NCBI RefSeq assembly: GCF_001202035.1
Contig: NZ_LGHT01000024.1
Span: forward strand, 1-64,000
Direction: 5' to 3'
DNA length: 64,000 bases
DNA from: Pseudorhodobacter wandonensis
Lineage (GTDB): Bacteria > Pseudomonadota > Alphaproteobacteria > Rhodobacterales > Rhodobacteraceae
Below, piece by piece: positions 59,342 to 64,000 of the stretch. The first letter of the stretch is position 1. Each line of letters begins with the position of its first letter. The translations under genes were made by a program, and so were the position numbers. Below the pieces are notes generated by a model, which saw nothing but the letters and a program-made list of their open reading frames with translations, was not told where the DNA came from and did not search any database.

Positions 59342-60715
59342 ATGACCCTTGAAACCACCCTTGCCGAATTGGCCCTAAGGCTCGGCCCGCGCTTTAGTCA
59401 GGCTGCGTCTGCTTTGGCGCATTACGGCCAGTCTGAAACCCATATCTCAGGCGGGTTGCCTGATGCTGTCGTCTTTCCCGAAACCCGTGATGAAGTTGCG
59501 ATGATCGCGCGGCTTTGCGCCGAAAACGGCGTGCCGATGGTGGGGCGCGGCGCCGGAACTTCGCTCGAAGGGCACGCCTTGGCGCTGAATGGCGGCGTGA
59601 TGATCGATTTTACCAGAATGAACCAGATTTTGGCGGTTCACCCCGAGGATATGCTGTGCGTGGTGCAGCCGGGCATCACGCGCGAGGCCCTGAATGCGGG
59701 TTTGCGGGCCACGGGTCTGTTCTTTCCGGTAGATCCCGGCGCGAATGCAACACTTGGTGGCATGGCGGCCACAAGGGCCAGTGGCACGACCACTGTGCGC
59801 TATGGCACAATGCGCGACAACGTTTTGGGGCTAGAGGTCGTGCTGGCCGATGGGCGGGTGATCCGTACGGGCAGCGCGGCGCCAAAATCATCGGCTGGAT
59901 ATGATTTGACTGCGCTTTTCGTCGGATCCGAAGGCACCTTGGGCCTGATGACCGAGCTGACCTTGCGTTTGCACGGCCAACCCGAGGCCATTTCAGCCGC
60001 CGTTTGTGGATTTGCTTCCATCACTGACGCGGTGGATTGCGTCATTGCCACCATCCAAAGCGGCATCCCGATGGCGCGGATTGAATTTCTGGATTCCACC
60101 GCTGTTGCCGCGTGCAATGCCTATGCGGGCACCACTTTGGCCGCCGAACCACAGCTTTTGATCGAGTTCCATGGCTCGCCCAACGCCGTTCAGGAACAAA
60201 CCGAAAGATTTGCCGAAATCGCGGAGGAAAGGGGTTGCAAGGGATTTACCTGGGCGCAGGCTGCCGAAGACCGCACGAAACTTTGGCGGATGCGCCACAA
60301 TGCTTATCCTGCCATTCTGGCCTTGCGGCCCGGGGCGACCGCCTTGGTGACAGATGTCTGCGTTCCAATTTCACAATTGGCCAAAGCCGTCGAAGAGACC
60401 CGCGCCGAGATTGAACTAAGCCCGATCATGGGGCCGATTTTGGGGCATGTCGGGGATGGAAATTTTCATGCCATCCTATTGTTAGACAAAGATAACCCGC
60501 AAGAATTGGCCGCAGCCAAACGCCTTTCGGCGCAGATGATCGAACGCGCTTTGCGCTTGGGCGGAACGATCACGGGCGAACATGGTATCGGAAGTGGTAA
60601 ATTGGGCTATATGGTCGCCGAACACGGCGAAGCGTGGGGGGTGATGGGGCAGCTGAAACATGCACTGGACCCAGACAACCTGATGAACCCTGGGAAAATG
60701 GTGCGACAAAAATGA
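59342..60715 (+). CDS. FAD-linked D-lactate/glycolate-type dehydrogenase
   Basis: A 457-residue flavoenzyme of the GlcD/D-lactate dehydrogenase class. The PCMH FAD domain has PMVGRGAGTSLEGHALALNGGVMID and NATLGGMAATRASGTTTVRYG; the C-terminal domain has GHVGDGNFHAILL with metal-binding His and the GEHGIGSGKLGYM motif. It is a single-subunit form without adjacent glcE/glcF. The substrate is a D-2-hydroxyacid, most likely D-lactate. Its stop overlaps the next gene (ATGA). Confidence 0.85.
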   Translation: MTLETTLAELALRLGPRFSQAASALAHYGQSETHISGGLPDAVVFPETRDEVAMIARLCAENGVPMVGRGAGTSLEGHALALNGGVMIDFTRMNQILAVHPEDMLCVVQPGITREALNAGLRATGLFFPVDPGANATLGGMAATRASGTTTVRYGTMRDNVLGLEVVLADGRVIRTGSAAPKSSAGYDLTALFVGSEGTLGLMTELTLRLHGQPEAISAAVCGFASITDAVDCVIATIQSGIPMARIEFLDSTAVAACNAYAGTTLAAEPQLLIEFHGSPNAVQEQTERFAEIAEERGCKGFTWAQAAEDRTKLWRMRHNAYPAILALRPGATALVTDVCVPISQLAKAVEETRAEIELSPIMGPILGHVGDGNFHAILLLDKDNPQELAAAKRLSAQMIERALRLGGTITGEHGIGSGKLGYMVAEHGEAWGVMGQLKHALDPDNLMNPGKMVRQK

Positions 60716-61104
60716 TACCCGAATCCGCCGAAGAGTTCCCACGCGCTTTCGCCAAAGCTTGGGGTGCCCGCGACGCTGCAGGAATTGCAGCATTGCTGGC
60801 CGAGGATGCGGATATGCTGAGCCTGACCGGCGGATGGGCCGAAGGGCGACGCGCGGTTCAAACGCTTTTGCGCGACGAGCTTTCAGGCATGTTCAGCCAA
60901 TCACGCCTTGTGACTGGAAAAATGCGTCTGCGCCCGCTGGGGCCAGGTGCAGCTGTGTTGCAACAACGCTTTGTTCTATCCGGATTGGTCGACGCGGCGG
61001 GCCGTGATCTTGGGCGCATGGGGGCCATGTTGATCGCTGTTTTGGTCGCAAGATCAGGCGGTTGGCAAGCAATTACCGTGCAGTTTTCAACCGTCGAGGG
61101 GTAA
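60712..61104 (+). CDS. SnoaL/NTF2-like DUF4440 protein
   Basis: A 130-residue single-domain protein of the NTF2 fold: FPRAFAKAWGARDAAGIAALLAEDADMLSLTGGWAEGRRAV and a C-terminal strand set with WQAITVQFSTVEG. Such proteins bind small molecules or act as isomerases; nothing specific is readable. It is coupled to the dehydrogenase by overlapping start and stop, so a role in the same pathway is plausible. Confidence 0.75.
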   Translation: MIPESAEEFPRAFAKAWGARDAAGIAALLAEDADMLSLTGGWAEGRRAVQTLLRDELSGMFSQSRLVTGKMRLRPLGPGAAVLQQRFVLSGLVDAAGRDLGRMGAMLIAVLVARSGGWQAITVQFSTVEG

Positions 61105-61127
61105 TGCAGGTTTAGCGCAGACGTATT

Positions 61128-62768
61128 TTAGCCAAGCAAAGCGCGCGCGGCGTCACGGGCGGCGGGGGTGATGGTATCGCCGGCCAGCATCCGGGCAATT
61201 TCCTCAATCCGGTGCTCGGCGCCAAGCGAGGTGACCGTTGATGTGGTCATGCCTTTGGCCACTTTTTTCTCGACCCGCCAATGATGCGCCCCAAGCGCCG
61301 CAACCTGTGGTGAATGGGTTACAACCAGCACCTGCGCTGTGCTGGCAAGCGCTGCCAACCTGCGCCCAACAGCATCGGCAGTGGCACCGCCGACACCACG
61401 GTCGATCTCATCAAAAATCATCGTCAGGCCGGGTGTGTCGCCGGTCAAGCAAACCTTTAGCGCCAGTAAAAAGCGCGAAAGCTCGCCCCCCGAGGCAATT
61501 TTGTTCAGCGGGCCTGCGGGCGCACCGGGGTTGGTGGCTACGGTAAAGGCCACCTCATCCGTGCCCTCCGGACCGTCTTCTGTAGGGCTAATCGCGGTTG
61601 AGAAAACCGCACGCTCCATCTTAAGCGGGGCAAGTTCGGCAGCCATTGCAATATCCAGACGCTTGGCCGCGGCTTTGCGGGCAACGGTCAGCGCATCGGC
61701 ATTGCGGCGGTAGGTGGTTTCAGCCTCGGCCAAAGCCTGATCCAGCGCCGCGAGATTGCCTGCACCGCCATCAATCACTGCCAAACGGTTCCGCAAATCA
61801 TCGGCAAAACTGCCCAGATCATCGGCCAGAACATTGTGTTTGCGCGCCAAGGCCCGAATGGCAAACAGGCGTTCTTCCAGTTGTTCCAGCTCTAACGGGT
61901 TGAAATCCAAGGCGGAAAGGCAATCCTCTACGCCAGATTGCGCCTCGCCCAACTCGACCATCACGCGGCCCAAAGCAGCGATCGCCCGTTCAAGGCGCCC
62001 ATCTGCACGGTCGGCGGCGCCTTCCAGCCAGCGCAGGGCATCGATCAGCACGCCTTCGGCCCCCTGATCAGACAAGGCGGCGTGGGCGCGGGCAATGTCG
62101 GCGCGGATTTTTTCCGCCCCTTGCATGGCGCGGCGGCGGGCATCAAGCGTGGCCTCTTCGCCCGGCTCTGGGTTCAACTTATCCAGCTCGGCAACGGCAT
62201 GGCGCAGGTATTCTTCTTCAACGCGGGCAGCGGCAAGCATCTCTTCGGCCCGTGCCTTTGCCCGCCGCGCCGCAGACAGCGCCGTCCACGCCTCCCGCAC
62301 GCGCGTCAGGTTAACACCGGCAAAAGCATCGAGGATCTGGCGATGGCCGCGCGGATTAAGCAAGCCGCGGTCATCATGCTGGCCGTGCAATTCCACCAGC
62401 GTTTCCGACAGCGCACGCAGCACCTCGCCGCTGGCACGACGGTCATTGACCCAAGCGGTTTTACGACCATCCGAGGTGTTGATCCGGCGCAAAATCAGTT
62501 CTTCATCCGCCGAAATTCCGGCTTCGGCCAGAACGGCCCGCGCAGGGTGATCTGGGGTCAGGTCAAAAACAGCCGTTACTTCGCCTTGTTCGGCCCCTGC
62601 CCGCACCAGCTCGGCCCGACCACGCCACCCCAGAACAAACCCCAATGCATCCAGCAAAATAGATTTGCCTGCGCCGGTTTCGCCGGTCAGCACGTTAAGA
62701 CCCGGCTGGAACGCTAGGTCCAGCCGGTCAATGATTAACAGATCGCGAATCTCTAACGAGCGCAGCAT
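61128..62768 (-). CDS. recN: DNA repair protein RecN
   Basis: SMC-like ATPase acting in double-strand break repair. The 546-residue protein has Walker A LTGETGAGKS near residue 30, two long coiled-coil stretches, the ABC signature GGELSRFLLALK and Walker B LTMIFDEIDRGVGG. ATG 62768 is preferred over TTG 62771. No GTTC-N7-GTTC box was seen upstream. It follows bamD in the minus-strand unit lpxC-bamD-recN, a common alphaproteobacterial order. Confidence 0.95.
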   Translation of the reverse strand: MLRSLEIRDLLIIDRLDLAFQPGLNVLTGETGAGKSILLDALGFVLGWRGRAELVRAGAEQGEVTAVFDLTPDHPARAVLAEAGISADEELILRRINTSDGRKTAWVNDRRASGEVLRALSETLVELHGQHDDRGLLNPRGHRQILDAFAGVNLTRVREAWTALSAARRAKARAEEMLAAARVEEEYLRHAVAELDKLNPEPGEEATLDARRRAMQGAEKIRADIARAHAALSDQGAEGVLIDALRWLEGAADRADGRLERAIAALGRVMVELGEAQSGVEDCLSALDFNPLELEQLEERLFAIRALARKHNVLADDLGSFADDLRNRLAVIDGGAGNLAALDQALAEAETTYRRNADALTVARKAAAKRLDIAMAAELAPLKMERAVFSTAISPTEDGPEGTDEVAFTVATNPGAPAGPLNKIASGGELSRFLLALKVCLTGDTPGLTMIFDEIDRGVGGATADAVGRRLAALASTAQVLVVTHSPQVAALGAHHWRVEKKVAKGMTTSTVTSLGAEHRIEEIARMLAGDTITPAARDAARALLG

Positions 62769-62798
62769 CAACAGCCACCCACACGCAAAATGCGCACC

Positions 62799-63641
62799 TT
62801 ACAACCACTTGCCCTGAACAACCTGAGCATAAACGTTGCTGAGCCAGCTTTTGCCCTGCGCCTCCATCGACAAGCCGCGGCCCGTTAGCAGGCGGTGGCT
62901 GTCATCATAGAACGGGCTAGACTGGAAGTTGTGGCCAAGAATTGCGCCAGCCGTTTGCGCCTCATCCGTCAGGCCAAGCGCAAGATAGGCCTCAACCAAC
63001 CGGTGCAGCGCCTCAGGCGTATGCGAGGTGGTCTGGAAATCTTGCACCACAACACGGAAACGGTTGATGGCAGCGGTGTACTGCCCTTTTTTCAGGTAGT
63101 AACGCCCGATTTCCATTTCCTTGGCGGCCAGATGGTCAAACGCCAGATCAAATTTCAGCATTGCCGAGCGGGCATACTCGCTGTCAGGGTATTTCTCGAT
63201 AACCTCGCGCATGGCTTGCAGCGCTTGGAAGGTAAGGCCCTGATCGCGGCCCACCTCATCGATTTGATCATAATAGGACAAGGCCAGCAGATACTGCGCA
63301 TAGGCAGCATCTTCCTCGGCCGGATAAAGATCAAGATAGCGCTGCGCCGAGGCACGCGCTTCTTCATAGGCTTTCGCTTTGTGCTGGCTGAAAGCCTGCA
63401 TGATCAGCGACCGCTTTGCCCATTCCGAATAGGGGTAAAGGCGCTCGACCTCAGAGAAATAGCGAATCGCCTGCGCCGGTTTTGCATCCGACGCAAGAGA
63501 CTGCTCGCCCTTTTTATAAATCTGTTCTGCGGTCAGACTTTCCAGTGGAACCTGATCCTGATTGCTGTTGCCGCAGCCAGCAAGGCCCGCAATGACCAGC
63601 GCTGCCCATATGAACCGTGCGCGTGACTTAACGCCTGCCAT
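62799..63641 (-). CDS. bamD: Outer-membrane assembly lipoprotein BamD
   Basis: TPR lipoprotein of the BAM complex that inserts outer-membrane beta barrels. ATG 63641 starts a signal peptide with a lipobox (VIAGLAGCGNS). The rest is TPR-like: YKKGEQSLASDAKPAQAIRYFSEVERLYPYSEWAKRS, then YPAEEDAAYAQYLLALSYYDQI and the BamD-specific YYLKKGQYTAAINRF. It has 280 residues. It lies between lpxC and recN. Confidence 0.93.
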   Translation of the reverse strand: MAGVKSRARFIWAALVIAGLAGCGNSNQDQVPLESLTAEQIYKKGEQSLASDAKPAQAIRYFSEVERLYPYSEWAKRSLIMQAFSQHKAKAYEEARASAQRYLDLYPAEEDAAYAQYLLALSYYDQIDEVGRDQGLTFQALQAMREVIEKYPDSEYARSAMLKFDLAFDHLAAKEMEIGRYYLKKGQYTAAINRFRVVVQDFQTTSHTPEALHRLVEAYLALGLTDEAQTAGAILGHNFQSSPFYDDSHRLLTGRGLSMEAQGKSWLSNVYAQVVQGKWL

Positions 63642-63754
63642 CTTCCGCCTACCCCATATTCCTGCAAATTCCGACCACTTCGGGACGGGTTTGGTAAGTC
63701 CTAGCACAGAATAATCTGGTGCGCAAAACGCCTTTCACCCTTTTTGGGGTCAGC

Positions 63755-64000
63755 TTAGCAATGAACTGGAATATCTGAGCGTAAAACGCCCACACCCGGA
63801 AGCTTTTGCCCTGTTGGCAAACCGCATTCTACGAATTCCCACGCGTCAGGGCGCGCAAATAGGGCACGCAGCAACCGGTTTGTCATCGCATGACCCGCCC
63901 GCTGCCCGGTATAGCGGCCAAGAATCGGTCCACCAGCCAAGGCGAGGTCACCCAAAGCGTCCAACATTTTGTGGCGCACCGGTTCGTCTGCATGGCGCAA
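63755..64000 (-). CDS. lpxC: UDP-3-O-acyl-GlcNAc deacetylase, 3' part (cut by window end)
   Basis: The last 81 residues of the zinc enzyme committing UDP-GlcNAc to lipid A. Visible are the catalytic His in [24 protein letters not shown] and the family end [22 protein letters not shown]. The start lies beyond position 64000. It is followed by bamD on the same strand after 113 bases. Confidence 0.93.
   Translation of the reverse strand: MRHADEPVRHKMLDALGDLALAGGPILGRYTGQRAGHAMTNRLLRALFARPDAWEFVECGLPTGQKLPGVGVLRSDIPVHC

Noticed and set aside
1-64000. CRISPR arrays, rRNA genes, prophage structural genes, toxin-antitoxin pairs
   Set aside because: Looked for regularly spaced repeats, rRNA-like conserved blocks and typical gene pairs on both strands; none was seen.

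Overview
The window reads as ordinary chromosome of a marine-type alphaproteobacterium, most probably order Rhodobacterales (roseobacter group). The evidence is the DMSP demethylase/acryloyl-CoA reductase pair (dmdA-acuI), a DUF1476 F1-ATPase inhibitor (zeta subunit), an APS-reductase sulfate-assimilation cluster behind an Lrp-type regulator, MttB-family and dimethylglycine-dehydrogenase-like genes, a GTTC-N7-GTTC SOS box, and a dispersed intergenic repeat with the core TCATCT-N6-AAATA. All assignments come from reading the sequence; no database search was run.

Layout. 1-2.8 kb is a decayed accessory edge: three insertion sequences nested in each other (an IS21-type end inside an IS3-type orfA, itself inside an IS407-like orfB), then a P4-type tyrosine integrase with two nonsense codons, facing the 3' end of a CAU-anticodon tRNA. 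2.9-9.1 kb holds a lone FliM-like gene, a four-gene operon (DUF2182, DUF1326, dmdA, acuI) divergent from a GntR/FCD regulator with a clear palindromic operator between them, and a small lytic transglycosylase. 9.4-13.5 kb: ssb, sufT, sufA, tpiA, a cytochrome P450 overlapping tpiA, and an Lrp regulator. 13.6-17.8 kb: a small upstream ORF, DUF2849, cysI, cysH, DUF934 and fpr, i.e. reduction of APS to sulfide. 17.9-22.5 kb: an alanine-rich envelope protein, infC (apparently starting at AUA), XdhC-LysR, and glutaryl-CoA dehydrogenase.

22.6-29.7 kb is an unfamiliar cluster: one DXD glycosyltransferase, two family-2-like glycosyltransferases, and two related alpha/beta-fold proteins at its outer edges, one keeping a GxSxG elbow and one having lost the serine. 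29.8-39.7 kb is housekeeping: pyrC, pyrE, dnaB (with DnaA-box-like sites upstream), alr, a PqiA-like membrane protein, radA, cvpA, purF and an SDR.

39.7-49.7 kb is a catabolic operon for methylated amines: two FAD/GcvT (dimethylglycine dehydrogenase-like) proteins, a non-pyrrolysine MttB homologue, an aldehyde dehydrogenase and a 3-hydroxyisobutyrate dehydrogenase-like enzyme, divergent from a LysR gene with a perfect 19-bp palindrome between. 49.7-53.2 kb: purS, purC, the zeta subunit and an MprF-like protein. 53.3-59.3 kb carries parts of a split B12-dependent methionine synthase: a homocysteine S-methyltransferase, a separate corrinoid-binding protein and DUF1638 preceded by a 52-residue membrane protein. 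Between them sit an SOS-box-preceded radical SAM protein, a rhodanese and a YghU-type GST. 59.3-64 kb: a D-lactate/glycolate-type FAD oxidase, a SnoaL-like protein, recN, bamD and the 3' end of lpxC.

The strongest candidates for something undescribed are the glycosyltransferase/alpha-beta-protein cluster (22.6-29.7 kb), the DUF2182-DUF1326-dmdA-acuI operon, and the small membrane protein coupled to DUF1638. No CRISPR array or complete prophage was seen.
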